Part shown: in pieces, positions 35,907 to 47,697 of the stretch
How the letters are laid out: each line of letters opens with the position of its first letter
Position numbering within the stretch: position 1 is the first letter of the stretch
Made by a program: the position numbers and the translations under genes
Notes under the pieces: generated by a model
Database searches by the model: none
The model's input: the letters and a program-made list of their open reading frames with translations, nothing else
Told to the model about the DNA's origin: nothing
Assembly (NCBI GenBank): GCA_018466975.1
Contig: CM031557.1
Location: 1,674,001-1,738,000, forward strand
Reading direction: 5' to 3'
DNA from: Sparassis latifolia
Lineage: Eukaryota > Basidiomycota > Agaricomycetes > Polyporales > Sparassidaceae
DNA length: 64,000 nucleotides

Positions 35907-37601
35907 TATTAGAAGCAATCGAATATTAGACAACGGGATCTTACGAAGCTCTGGCGAGGGTCGTGGCCGCTGCGCTGCGTGCATTTGCTCTGGGGGGATG
36001 GCTCGCGTGAACCACTGCCCGGTGGGCAGCAGCCTCAGTCCTGTGTGGGTCAGCGATGACATTGATATCAGCACGGAGCATGAAAGGACGTACCAGAGGT
36101 CGTCATGGAATCGCCCGAGCAGCCTAGATGAATCAGTTGCAGCATGATGAATCAAGAAGGGACATTTACTGCATCTCATAGTCGCGCCTTGATGGTGAGT
36201 CAGGTCAGCGAGAAGCCAGAGTGCACGACCCGCGGCTACTTACGCATTCGGCTGGGTCCTACATATCTCCATGTGAGCTACATCCGGCGTAGAAGAAGAA
36301 CGGCAGGCGTACATTTGGACATCCCTCGGCGCGGAGCTATGCAAGTTCAGTAGCAGAAAAATGATATAGAGACGCAAGCACATACATATGCTGTCCCAGA
36401 GACGGTACAGCCGTTGCAAAGAATACAAAAGCAGGAAGGAGATAGAAGCGCATGATGAAATATCGAGTTGATTGTTAAGCGAGTTGCAAAGCGTAAAAAA
36501 GTAAAGGAGAAGTAAGGCTACAAATCGGCCTTTTGTGAGCTGTTGCACGCCTGGAAAATACACTACAGTAGTCCTTACCAACCGGCGCCTGTACTTGGGA
36601 GAGAAAATATGAAAAAGCGAAGAGACCAGTGTAGGAGAACATCACTGCCAGTCGACATTTATACAATGCCACATAGAATGACGACCGAAGTGACTGTACA
36701 GACTGATCGTAAGAGCACAGCAGAAGTTGAATTACAATATCTCCGAGTCCAGCGATGCTGATCAACATGGCCGATAGATCAATGAAACCTCTGCTTGACG
36801 TGTACAGCCTCCGCGCATTTAAATCCTTCCAACGTCGTAGAGCAACACTGTTACTTCGGATGATTTCATTCCAGCGTATTACGCAGCACTGCGCCGACAT
36901 CTTGACGAGTCGCAGCTCCAGGATAATTCTAAGCGGTGCCAAGCAGGTTCTATCGGTGATAAATGACGAACACTGACGCAACGAAGAATATTGAAGACAC
37001 GCAGGACTGCGTTTGGTTTCACTGACCTAGGAGACGTAGACATCCAGCTCGCTTGCGTGGTCAGCAAACATAGCACAGCAAGCGAGCCGGCCGGTAAATT
37101 CCTGAACATCCTTCCAATATGGTAGCCGGTGACCGCTCTCAGCCAACGTATGGAGGGGTATGCTTGTCCATCACGATCTGCGCCACATCAGAGATAGGTA
37201 CTCGGAAAACAATAGTTTAGATCTTGGAGACAAAATCATGCTGACATCGAAAGAACTAATCAAAACAATATCATTTTCCATTGATTGCACGGCCAGTCAG
37301 AGAGCTCTCGGCCGTGTCATGTAACTTGAGCGACGACGCTAAAAGGTTAACCGTCCAAGTGAAAAGAGTGGATATGTTGTCTGTGTGTCATGTCGTCTAC
37401 ATTCCTGGCACGTGTCTCCGTCTCCACGTCTAAGCCACGTGCGGCCCTGTGTTTCTCCGAGTCCGCTACAATCGCGATGGACAATCCTTCCAACACCATC
37501 ATCCACCAACTGACCAGCGTAATAAAGAACACCTGTGAAATAAGACTCGGACTGGTTCTGTACGTTCTGACAAGCCGAACAGTCCTTAAGCCGATATTGT
37601 C
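35907..37601. other. No recognised gene
   Basis: Minus-strand open frames at 35883-37109 contain hydrophobic stretches (SLAVLCLLTTQASW, AVMFSYTGLFAFSYFL) that might be remnants of a membrane protein, but I could not build a consistent gene. The part after 37300 should hold the promoter of the reductase gene. Confidence 0.35.
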
Positions 37602-39001
37602 ATGCGAATTATTGTGACAGGCACGTACAACTTAGCGAATTCTGCGTACTTAGACTGTTGGTAACATACCCTCACCTACCAGGCGCATCCGGCGTGCTCG
37701 GGGCCGCTGTATATGCAGCGTTCAAATCTGCTGAAAACACAGTTCTCGGCCTTGCTCATTCACGACCTGGGGAAGAGTTCCGCCAGCTCGATCTTCTCGA
37801 CGCGCCATCGGTCGAACGCGTCCTCGCTGAATTCAAGCCAGATTGTCGGTAGATCTCATTTTCGTCCTGTTAATGATATTCACGATCATTTTCTATCAGG
37901 GGTGATACATTGTGCGGCGGAAAGGCGCCCCGATGTCGCCGAGAAAGTATGCCCCCATAGAGCTGGTGGGATGGATACTTACTGCTGTCGAGATAGGATC
38001 CAGAGGGAGCGCGAAAGGTGGTGTTCTGGAGAGAGATTCTAACTATTCGGCACTCATTGGACCTTAGTTGAATGCCTCAGTTCCGGAGCACCTCGCGCAG
38101 CTGTCGAAGACGCAGAAATTCGGTCTTGTCTATATCTCTACCGGTACGTGTTATAAGGAAGCTCTTTGATTACACGATGCCGACGATGCCGACTATTTGC
38201 TAGACTATGTCTTCGACGGCACATCGCCCCCGTACACGCCCTCCGCACAGACAAACCCCGTCAATTTGTATGGACAGACCAAGCGCGACGGCGAGTTGGC
38301 TGTCCTCGGCGTCTTGGGAAGCCGAAGCATTGTTTTGCGTGTTCCGGTACTGTACGTGTATATTCCACCGTGATCTTCCAGTATCATGCCCAACTCTGTC
38401 TGGTATGCCGATATATTGACAGTACTTGCACAGGTACGGTCCTGCGCCAAAGAATACAGATAGCGCCATAAACATCCTCTTGGACGTTGTCGCAGACCAG
38501 TCTGGGAAACAGTATAAGATGGACCACTACGCCACGCGATACCCCACGTGCGTCGTTGACATCGCAGACTTTTTAGTGCGGCTCACATGTACGTAAATTC
38601 CGTGCCAGTGTTTTCTCTCCTTGCCACTAGCCTGACTTGCGTGTCTACTGTAGCAATACCGCCGAAACGCGACATCCCGCCTATCTTGCATTACTCTGCG
38701 GGCGAGCCGTTCACAAAGTACGAGATGTGCCTCGTTTTTGCGCGTATCCTCGGCGTTCCCCACGTTCATATCATCGCCGATGCGGAGGCTCCGAAGGTAA
38801 GCTATTGTCTTTCATCCGCTTGACGGCTGTTTCTTCGCCGTACTAACTACTGTTTGGATGCCCCAGGACGCGGTGACAACGCGCCCGCGGGACTGCCAAC
38901 TGTATACGCGTGAGACAGAGGATCTGATGGAAGGATATGGAGGTCTCGGCTGGACGCCGTTCGAGGAGTGGTGGGTGCAATACCTCAACGAGAAGCAGTG
39001 A
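37602..39001 (+). CDS. RmlD/MAT2B-like NAD(P)-dependent reductase (short-chain dehydrogenase fold)
   Basis: Spliced product starts [20 protein letters not shown], with the Rossmann TGxxGxxG loop built across intron 1. It continues [70 protein letters not shown] with the YxxxK catalytic pair, [36 protein letters not shown] and a C-terminal [10 protein letters not shown]. The AAERRPD block is characteristic of the methionine adenosyltransferase regulatory beta subunit group, so a role in SAM synthesis regulation is possible; a sugar-nucleotide reductase is the alternative. Intron 1 (37621-37682) is GC-AG. About seven exons, no stops in the frame. Confidence 0.86.
37621..37682 (+). other. GC-AG intron in the reductase gene
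   Basis: Donor ACAG then GCACGT, acceptor ACCAG. This splicing gives VTG-ASGVLG, the exact nucleotide-binding loop. The GT two bases downstream would throw the loop out of frame. Confidence 0.7.
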
Positions 39002-39625
39002 GTCTAGGTGCCGTTTATAGGTGCCAGGAAGTTAAAGCAGAAGACGAGGCTCGTGTATATATTAACGTGTGTCTTTTGTCGTGTCTTGAGCCTTCAGTCG
39101 ACATCTTCCATACTCTCTAGTCCTTCTGCGTCGACGCCTGTGTGTACAGCTTGCTGCCAGATTTTGACTCAGAAGGAGATCACATTGCAAAATCTGGCTA
39201 CAGTATGATAGCGACATACTTCTTCCGGATTCTGGGGAGCGCTCAAGTAATCAGCCATGCGCTGACGGCACTCCTTCCCCCCGCGAGGACAAAGGGCGAC
39301 CATATCTAGAAGTGGCGTTTGACATTGGCCGATGCTTGTTTGACATACAGCAGTCGGAGAGTGTTTCTCCACCTGATCTGCAGATGTGCATCAGAGCGAC
39401 ATAGTTCTCAACTCCAGCATGAACTTTCCGCTTCTTCGATTCGGAATTCGGTGATGCAGCGATTCTGGCCTGGCCTTGGAAGTTCAACTGCATAAAGGGC
39501 TGCGAATCCACCGACGAGCTCGAGCGCCGCTCTGGGTTTGACCATTCACCAAAGCCTCTCACCGCCAGCGACCGTACCGCTGAAGCTTGAGATCTGCACT
39601 CTATCAGCTCTCCAGTTCAATCGCA
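39002..39625. other. Intergenic
   Basis: About 620 bp, no gene seen; the promoter of the IFI6/IFI27-like gene should lie here. Confidence 0.45.
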
Positions 39626-39938
39626 ATGGACCATTCTCATCATCCTTCGTCCCAACCGATGTGCACTATCTGCCGCCAATTCGTGGACATCGAGAAGGCC
39701 CATGAAGTGTACAGCGTCCGTATTTTCTCGCTGGACTTCCACTTCCACAAGTGTTGCGTTCAACGGTATGCATGCACTTCCTCTATTACGCATGCCTAGG
39801 CTTACATATGCACGCGTTGTGGCGGATAGAATTGTGCTGAAGGGTGCTCTCGTTGTAGGGGCTGCCGCTCTTGGAGCGGGTCTCGCAGTATACATCGCCC
39901 CGGCCATCCTAGGCTCCTCGGTTTCAGCGCCGCTGGTC
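39626..39938 (+). pseudogene. IFI6/IFI27-like small membrane protein, 5' part, split by a hAT element
   Basis: Exon 1 (39626-39765) encodes MDHSHHPSSQPMCTICRQFV and ends HFHKCCVQR. Exon 2 (from 39830) encodes IVLKGALVVGAAALGAGLAV, YIAPAILGSSVSAPLV and then meets the transposon. The Gly/Ala-rich hydrophobic helix followed elsewhere (46.99-47.23 kb) by a second one is typical of the interferon-alpha-inducible 6/27 (ISG12) family, small membrane proteins often placed in mitochondria in animals. The N-terminal C-x2-C with a later H-x-H-x-C-C is unusual for that family. Read through the element, the frame stops at once (GTC TAG), giving about 83 residues. Confidence 0.7.
39931..39938 (+). repeat. 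Left target-site duplication of the hAT element
   Basis: CGCTGGTC, matching TGCTGGTC at 46992-46999 in seven of eight bases. An 8-bp duplication is the hAT hallmark. Confidence 0.8.
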
Positions 39939-40074
39939 TAGGGAGTGACATGGGTTAACCCGGGTTATATCCGGGTCAAACCCGCAGGTAATTACCATCG
40001 AGAGGTCCTGACCGTACCCAACCCGTACCCGTAGACTTTCACCCGGGTTAACCTGCGGGTCGCAGGTGGGTTAC

Positions 40075-42659
40075 CATCAGCAAAAGTGCACAATTGTTAC
40101 AACGGATTACGACGATTGTAACACCGGAGACGGCAAGCTATATCTGGACATCTAATATTGTGCAAATATCCCATCTAACATTGTACATATGTGATAGAAT
40201 GTCAGACAGTTGTACATTTTTGTAAACAGGCTTATTCTCGCGACCTGATTGGCTGAGAAAGGATGTAAGGCAAAATTTTCGCAGGCAACAAGAGCCGGTC
40301 ATACATGTACAATGTAAGGCAGAATTTTCCCACAATGTCCACAGGTGCGATATTGCCCGCTGTCTCCGGTGTAATACTCCGCGGTATGTGGTAACAGATT
40401 AGAATGACATTGTAAACCTTCAGAATAATTGGGTTGTATTGCAACCTCTGTAATCGTTCCCGATGTATTGCAACCCTCAGTAACGTAGACAATTAATTGC
40501 AACCCTCAGTAACGTAGACAATTAATTGCAATGGCATCACAATGTGCTACAATGCTATGTGAGGTTGTAAGGGCTTGTAAGGTTGGGCAAATTTTTGTCA
40601 AATTACAGGAGCAACTACGAAGGGAGACCCAAAAAAATGGTCGACTGGTAGGTACACGTACGATGTAAAGTCCAGAGAGCAATCTATAGCGATCTACTAG
40701 GGTTCGGGTTCACCGTTCCTTCGACGCACTCCGAGATGTGCATTGTCTTTTCTTCCCAGCTTGCAGGCCACCTTCGAGTCTCTACTATGTTTATTTACTG
40801 CGAGTTCTGTCGCTGTATAGATCCACCGGGAATACATTAATACTATAGGGTCTTGAGGCATCCAGTGCTCCATGTCAAGCTTCTCAATATTGCCGGTAAT
40901 TATCTTTCCCAGGCTACCTAGCTAATGATCTACCGTACCAGTAGTGAAAATCCAAAGCCCTATTAGGCCCGTAGTGATTCTTCCCGATTTGGAAGTAAAG
41001 GCGATGACGTAGCTTCTTTCTCTCATAACCCTGGCCCGGGCGTATATAACGGACGGTGAGTCCCATCTGGCGCCAAATACTCCTTCTTCCCTTCTCCTTA
41101 TATCCTCCCACCTTACTGATGGCTTCAAGGACAACAACAATGACAACAACACCGCAGAATTGGTTAACGCCAACGCTGCTCACGCTCCCGCCCATGTCTA
41201 ACTTCTCCTCTCCTTCTATCACACTCCAGAAAGATCCTTCTCCAGGATACTTCCTATGAGCCTCGTTTCCAAGACGACGCGCTCTTGCTCTTCCGCTCCT
41301 CGCATGCCTATTAGAGTATAAGAAGTACCTCTCATTTGTTCACACTTGAGAGTAGAATCGGATCACTTGCGTGAGTTCTCCGGTTCATCGAAGAGCCCAA
41401 TGATGTTCTGGAAAATTTTCACAGTGTTGAATGTCGAATTAACCATTGTGCCCACTCCAATGCATCTGAGAGTTCAGCCACGGTGCATGCTCTGGGGGGG
41501 CTCACATGCTCGCAGATCTAAGATTCCTGGGCAGGCGGGTTGCAGTATGCGCCCAGATGGCGGATGGCAGGTGTTGAGTCTGCATGGTACCGTCTGCATT
41601 GGTGTTGATCTCGAGAGCATCGTGAAGTATAAGCATCGTGCAGACAATGATAGATACTCATAATATCTCCCACAGTTTCTGGGCACCGCCTCGCCGGTAT
41701 AGATGGTGCCCAAACTCGGTATATGCATCCTCCGAGTACGTATTCATATCCATGTCATGACGTGTCTAATGAATCATTTTATTATAGTCAGGTCCTTCGT
41801 GCCGACGCCAACGAGAATGAGCATGCAAACCACCGCAATGGTCACAACGGTCTCGCAACTCTGAAAGAGCAACGTGCTGCGCACTACCATCAGGCAGCCT
41901 CACGTTCATCATCACCATAGTTGGTAAGTATGCCAACATATGTATCGTGCCATACAATGTCTTACAGCTGTTCGTGCAGACTGCCGACCTTGTATCTCTC
42001 CGTGGTTGCTGCCCCTCTCCTGGACATTCTCATCAGCCATCAGCATTCACCTTCGCTCCCTCTCCTTGTCGTCGTTGCTCCTCCTCACTAACTGTGCTTT
42101 CTTGTTGCATCTCGACTGCTCATGTCCTTCGTGCTTTCCCTCGGTCTCCGGATGCTCACTTCTTTTGCCCTCTTTGTGCCAGTGTGGTGTTTGGCTGTCG
42201 TGCTCCTTCTCGTCTTGCGCGCTGTGCTCCTGCTCTGTTCGGTATCATGGGATCATGTGGACTTCGTAGACTCTATGTTTGTACTCACCTCTGTCATATG
42301 TAATATTGTACAATGATTACTGCATTTCTCGTAATGTGCCGTGCCGGCTACAAACAATATTATCCATACAGCCATTGTAAGTTTTCCCCGGGTGTCATCA
42401 CTGCTTACAATAGCATTACAATACCTTATAAAGCTCGGAATCCATTATAATAAGTCCGAAGTATTCCGGGCATTCCGAATAGATTATGTTGATTGCGAAT
42501 GGATTACCGAATAATTTAAGACGTTGAGAAAAGTTCGGAACCACCGTAGAGAAGTTACTATCCATTACAACTTTGCTCAATAATTTTGATCATTGTAATG
42601 GATTTCGTAGATTATAATGCTATATAACCGATGGTAATGAAAGTGCACTTTTGCTGATG
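40075..42659. repeat. Inner inverted-repeat unit, possible nested element
   Basis: CATCAGCAAAAGTGCAC at 40075-40091 and its exact reverse complement at 42643-42659 bound 2.6 kb. ACCTGCGGGT occurs just outside both sides (40051-40060 and 42660-42669). The interior has no recognised transposase. That motif also recurs elsewhere in the hAT subterminal zone, so the direct repeat may not be a target duplication. Interior open frames (40.9-42.3 kb) show no domains I recognise. Confidence 0.5.
40470..40527 (+). repeat. Tandem duplication, two units of 29 bp
   Basis: Unit begins GCAACCCTCAGTAACGTAG and occurs twice in a row, with a partial third match (GCAACCTCTGTAA) upstream. Confidence 0.85.
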
Positions 42660-42717
42660 ACCTGCGGGTAACCCGCACTACGTTCTCGTTATTATTCAAT
42701 AAAACTATTTCTGTGTG

Positions 42718-45700
42718 CTACAAATCGACGTCCATCACTTCCCGCTCCTTGCCCTTTGCACTCGTTGACCATTTTTTACCGCCAATAAAGCTGGCACATG
42801 TCTTTGTATCGTGCAATAGAGGAGTTCCTGCCCACGACCCAACTGCCACCTGAGCTTTGAATGACTAAGATGAGGTTTGGTGCTGAAGGTGGTTGACAGT
42901 CAGACGGCCTCCGGAAAAAGCTCGCTCGGCATCTACAGATGATGCTTGCAACAGGCATCAGATTCAGACTACGTATAGCTGGAAAGAAGATCGTACTGGG
43001 TGCAGTGAGGAAGTCGAGCGCCATTCAAGCAAGGCGAGGACACGTTTTCGATGCTTGTGCCCAATATGCCAAGACTCCGCCAGCCTGTTTGACATCATCT
43101 CTTGAGACAAGCGGGGACTCCAGATAGGCATCTATGCTGTCAATGGGATGTGTGCTGGTTGAGGGCTCATTCCGGAATGAGCTTGCCCACTTTCCTCTCT
43201 AGTGGATGAGGTTAGGCCACTCAGTGTTGCTCTTCAGCATCAAAGAGACGCCATACCTTCGATGTGGATGCCATCACTAAAACAGTGGGAGTGTTCACAG
43301 ACATGCCATTTGAGTCACCAGCATAAGATTCGGTCCAGTGCACTCGTAGGATGCGTGCTGCTTCCATACGATCTTCTGCTCGCCAATCGGGGTTCTTGTT
43401 GAACCACTCGAGCTTCTTGTCAGGACACATGGCTGGTCAGTACAAATGAGATTAGTGATAATGGTTACAGCAACGCATAGTGGACAAACCAATAGCGATC
43501 CGGTATACATCCATGTCATCGGTCAATGCATAGTACTTCCCAATGACGAGCAGGCTAGCCTGTGCTGCGATGTGGATGACAGACGGCAACTCCACGTCCA
43601 CATCATCACGGACTGCCGTAAGTTGATGTTCGAGCTGCTCCAGCATCGGGACTGTCTCGTGTATCAAGGGAACTTCGGCTTGTGAGAAGAGGTCCGTGAG
43701 ATCTTGGAAGATCTACCTCAACATCAGGTCTCAAATCCATCTACCGAGTAACTGTGATGTACCTCAAGAACTGGCCCCAACTGCTTAGCCAGTGACCATT
43801 GTTCCCTAGTCAGCGCGTACCCCTGTAGCTCATTCTTCAGGTCACTAGTAAGCTGTTGCACAGGAGTCTCGAAGTGGATGTGCGCATTCAGACATGCGAA
43901 ATCACTGTTCCATCTCGTGGCTACTCGACGGTCAAGAGCCTTCTTGCTTCCGACAAGGTCTGCTTGGGCATCAACTAACTTCTCGAATTTCTCCTGCAGG
44001 GTGGGTGAATCGTGAAGGCGACGAGCGAGTCCTGCTACCTTGGTAAATAGACTCTGTGCATCAGATTCTTCTTGTGCAGTCATTGTAATATGGTAGTCTT
44101 CCCGTGCGATGTGAATTGCTTGAGCATGTACCGAACTTACCGCAGCCTCATCGTGAGCAGCCTTCCCATCATCAAGAGCAGAGATATCATCATCTTCATG
44201 GGTGCCATCCACTGTCTCATCAATGATATGCAAAGGGTCCCCGTAATCAAGCACCACCTCTTGAGTCTCGGGCTCTCCGGGTGGCGGTGCTTCAGGTGCA
44301 GATGCTTGCTGGCATGCACCAGCACCACGTCATTTGCGCTTCGATCCCGTGGCGACCTTCACGACCTTCTTCTTCTTGGGCTGCCTAAAGAAGAATGAGA
44401 TGAATGCCTGTTGATGGCTGTTAGTGGTAAAATCAATGAGAACGTGCACCAGGCTTACCTTGACAATGAGATTTACTGTATGCGGGAAGCAACAAGTGCG
44501 CGACATGGCACCACGGAAACTATCAACGAGTGGCTCCAGCTCAGTAGCGGTCGCATCGCAGTTACTCGCATTGTCCATGCAGAGTGTGTGCAGCTGAATA
44601 CAGTATCAGTGCATGTGAATTTATGCAGCGGAGCATACTTACCTTCTTCTGGAGGCTGAATCATTTCACGCAGTCCGCCACCTTCTGCGTGAGATACAGG
44701 CCAGTATGCCTTTCAGTTAAGCTATGAGAGTGGGCTGTGAGGATCAAGAACACTGGAGATATTAGGAATGACTTACCGAATGAACTTCAAGATGGAGCAC
44801 CAGAGTTTGTCGCCATCAAACCAGATTACCACGATGCCAAGATATGACGCCACAAAAGGCGCCGTCCACCCATCAATAACGAGGTGAACGGCTCTGTCGA
44901 GTTTCTGTAAACACTATATGTTAGCATCAGGTAGAGATTGTTCAGCTGGGGAGTACTAACTGAGAAATATTCTTTGATGAACTTAGAGCCTTCTTGGTAG
45001 ATCTGCTGCACATCCCGTGAGACCATGCGTGGCGTGGGTACCTTAGTTCCTGGGCGAAGAAGCTCCACTTCTTCAAGGTAATATGGGTCCGTGACACTGT
45101 GGAAAGGCCGGTGTGATGCAGCGCAGCGCAGTGCCACGATGGCTCGGTGAGCCCTTTTGGAATACCTGGAGATTGCATTCATCAGAGTCTGCTGTGCACC
45201 TGCATGGGGGTCATCTGATGGCCCGACACCTCGCCGCTTGAAGCAGGCTTTCGTGGAGCGGTCAAGGTTCTTCGTGCCTTGGCTTGTCTTGCTCCGCTTG
45301 TGATACTGGGTTCAGTGGTTAGCGGGATCATATTTACATTTGAAGCAGAAGAGGAGATGGTCGGCCTTGCCATCCTTCGTGAAGTTCCGCTCGAGAGTAA
45401 TATTATAGTGATCATATGCATTCGACTTCCATGCACTACGCGCGAGAGCTTTGAACGCAAACTGTCAGCAATGTTCTGCAAGCATATTTTGAGGCATACC
45501 AATGATTTCGTCTTCAGGCATATCCCAAACCTCCAAGTCGGAAGAGGTATGACTCTTCCACTTTCGCTGTTTCAGCGGAGATACAATGACCACGGCTGAT
45601 GGTGATGACGTACGAGCAAGACCAGTGCATGCTCGCATGTTCTTTGCAGGAGAGTCATCTGAGGATGGACTTAGTGCAGTGGAAGGCCGCGCTCGCTTAC

Positions 45701-45830
45701 ACGATGGAGTGTGCAGCTCACTTGGTGCGGTAGAAGGCCGTGCTCACTTACGCGATGGAGTGTGTGGCTCCCTGCTTGGTGACGGTGACGAGGAGGGGTT
45801 GGATCCACCAAGGACACATATGCGAACATG
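42718..45830 (-). pseudogene. hAT transposase, decayed
   Basis: N-terminal exon has MPEDEIIG then, after an intron, SAWKSNAYDHYNITLERNF and KADHLLFCFKCKYD, a BED-like C-x2-C zinc site. Middle exons read LDRAVHLVIDGWTAPFVASY in part, LGIVVIWFDGDKLW, LCMDNASNCDATATELEPLV, CFPHTVNLIVK, ALDRRVATRWNSDFACLNAH and YYALTDDMDVYRIAIGL. The C-terminal dimerisation block reads ASSVDAERAFSGGRLTVNHL, interrupted by a TAG at 42865-42867, then SWAGTPLLHDTKTCASFIGG. These fit hAT family landmarks, including the CxxH-like CFPHTVNL and the RW motif. The stop makes this copy inactive unless read through. Two tandem ARPSTA-S-ELHTPS pieces lie in the N-terminal part (45.67-45.78 kb). Confidence 0.85.
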
Positions 45831-45866
45831 AACGTGAGACATCGGGCCCAACCCAAGCTCTCCTAG

Positions 45867-46910
45867 TCATTCGTGGAGCCGTAGCTGCCGTGTGTGGGGT
45901 ACCACCGCATACAAGTAAAGGGATGTCTGGTCAGCTGGAACCAGGCATCTCTGCTTCAGCAAGCAGATGATATCCTGCACGGATGTGGAGTTCGTGACAA
46001 CTATAAAAGCACAAATCAGTTCTCGATAGGCAATGGCCCGAAATTTAAAGGATTCACTCACGAAGAGGAACAGAACGCCCGCTTCCTGCACCAAGGACAA
46101 ATATGGTATATGGTGCGAGGGAGATGACTTTGCGATAATGTCGTGGACGCATCTTGGAGACATGGTGGCGGCGGTAGTGCACCTGGGAACAGTCGATGGA
46201 GGGCAAGGAAGTGCGGGAATGAGAATCCCCCTTGTGTCTCGTCAAATACCGTGTCAGAAATTTAGAATATTGCTCACCTAGTAGCAGTGAAGCTACAGTG
46301 AGGTAGCCATGAATCAAAGTGCCAATAAATGCGATATCATGATAGAAATCAGTAGTACTATCAACCAGGAGAGGATGCAGTGCAATGCAAGCCGGCACAG
46401 TCGAGATAATAGGGAGGAGAACAAGAATGGCTATGATCATATACCATGCATTGCACCGATAGCTGATACTTCGGGTTGTTGTGGCACGAAGAGCTGGAGA
46501 GCTCTTCACACTGGAACTCATCATGTACAAATGGGTTTCCTGGCGGTGGAGCTGCAGTCAGTCAAGCACACCATATATATACACCATAATATCATATTGG
46601 AAAATGCTGGGCACCAAAGCTTTGCAGAGAACCCGACAGGATCGCCAGGATCGTGAACTAGTGGAAAAATTGCCATGGTGAGGAATGAAATGAGGGCGAA
46701 AACAGAAGATACTAGGACAGAATTGGGCAGACCAAGCGCATCGTTGTACTGTGCACTGCAATGAAAAGAGAATAGTGAAAGTGATTTCGACCACCGCGAC
46801 TTGGCCACGATAGTAGTTCGTTGTCTGCCATAGCAACAGGAGGAGAATTTCTGATGCTCCCCATAACAGGTAGCCACGGGTATACCCGGGCCTACTCGCC
46901 ATCACCTGGG
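45867..46910 (-). pseudogene. Multi-pass membrane protein gene carried by the hAT element
   Basis: Translated in shifting frames: ILLLLLWQTTNYYRGQ, VVEITFTILFSLQCTVQ, VLVSSVFALISFLTMAIFPL, VHDPGDPVGFSAKLWCPAFS, MVYIYGVLD, RCNAWYMIIAILVLLPIIST, VPACIALHPLLVDSTTDFYH and HGYLTVASLLLG. At least four hydrophobic spans suggest a polytopic membrane protein. The frame changes twice between 46.58 and 46.75 kb without good splice sites, so it seems broken. The first Met lies just inside the right inverted repeat. I do not know the family. It may be a captured host gene. Confidence 0.5.
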
Positions 46911-46991
46911 CTCTATATGGGTCACCCGTGCGGGTGTGACAGGGTCGGGTCACAGGTTTACCCGGGCAAGCACTACCCATGTCACTCCCTA

Positions 46992-46999
46992 TGCTGGTC
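46992..46999 (+). repeat. Right target-site duplication of the hAT element
   Basis: TGCTGGTC; see the left copy at 39931-39938. Confidence 0.8.
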
Positions 47000-47229
47000 C
47001 TGTTGCCGGTGCATGTTGGCTATCGTCTTCTCCCCCCACGTCGCTGATGTCGCTGCTGGATGGCCTGCTAGGGAGCATCGCTGCGATGGTCCAAGCCACA
47101 ATTGGAAATGTGGTGGCGGGCTCGCTCTTTGCTATCTGTCAAAGTGTTGCGATGGGCGGCGCCCTTCCTGCCACTGGGTATGTCACGGGCGCCGCTCTTG
47201 GTGCTAGCACTGCTGCTGCGGTGGTGTGA
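46992..47229 (+). pseudogene. IFI6/IFI27-like gene, 3' part
   Basis: The last exon encodes SIAAMVQATIGNVVAGSLFA, ICQSVAMGGALPATGYVTGA and ALGASTAAAVV to the stop at 47227-47229. This is the second Gly/Ala-rich membrane segment of the IFI6/IFI27 family, which lacks its partner on this side of the element. An intron probably separates it from SAPLV in the unbroken gene, with acceptor near 47074-47080. Confidence 0.72.
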
Positions 47230-47415
47230 GTGGGCCTGGAAAAACTGCCTTCTATTAGCTCGAGTGCTCAGTCGTTCACAAATATTGGTGAAAGTTTGTT
47301 TATTACGTACTTTTGTCTCCATCATCATCACCATGTAAATATAGCACTTTGAACACAATGAACGATGTGCTGGTACTAAATAAACAGAAAAGGTGGATTA
47401 GCCACATGGACGCGT

Positions 47416-47697
47416 TGAAGATTCTGCTTACTATCGGACTCTCAAAATCGGCAAGGCTATTATTCAGCGGGAGAATACTCTGATTATTCCAGGGATTCCC
47501 TACATCCTTATATACGTATCGGTAGAGCCGCGCAGTAAGTGCTTGGCCTATATACTAATATGACATCATAGCTATGGCGTAGTTAAGTATTACGAATGTG
47601 CAGAATAATGACGAAAAGCGCAGAGAACGGAGGCAAATATGCGCAGTATCATACGAATTAGGTAGATAATAAACAGAGGAAAATATCGAGCCCAACA
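47416..47697 (-). repeat. Downstream (3') LTR of the Gypsy element
   Basis: Starts TG and ends CA, 282 bp, aligned without gaps to 52780-53061. Confidence 0.93.

Larger units (their letters stand above)
39939..46991 (-). mobile_element. hAT DNA transposon, 7,053 bp, inserted in the IFI6/IFI27-like gene
   Basis: Perfect 17-bp terminal inverted repeats beginning TAGGGAGTGACATGGGT lie at 39939-39955 and 46975-46991. Both subterminal zones are dense in ACCCGGGT and ACCTGCGGGT motifs, as expected for hAT transposase binding regions. The transposase (minus) occupies 42.7-45.8 kb. Removing the element and one duplication copy rejoins the two halves of the host gene. The element also holds an inner inverted-repeat unit (40075-42659) and a membrane-protein-like gene (45.87-46.9 kb). 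Confidence 0.9.

Noticed and set aside
36240..37109. Possible membrane receptor on the minus strand
   Set aside because: Hydrophobic stretches fall in different frames and no splicing I tried gave a consistent protein.
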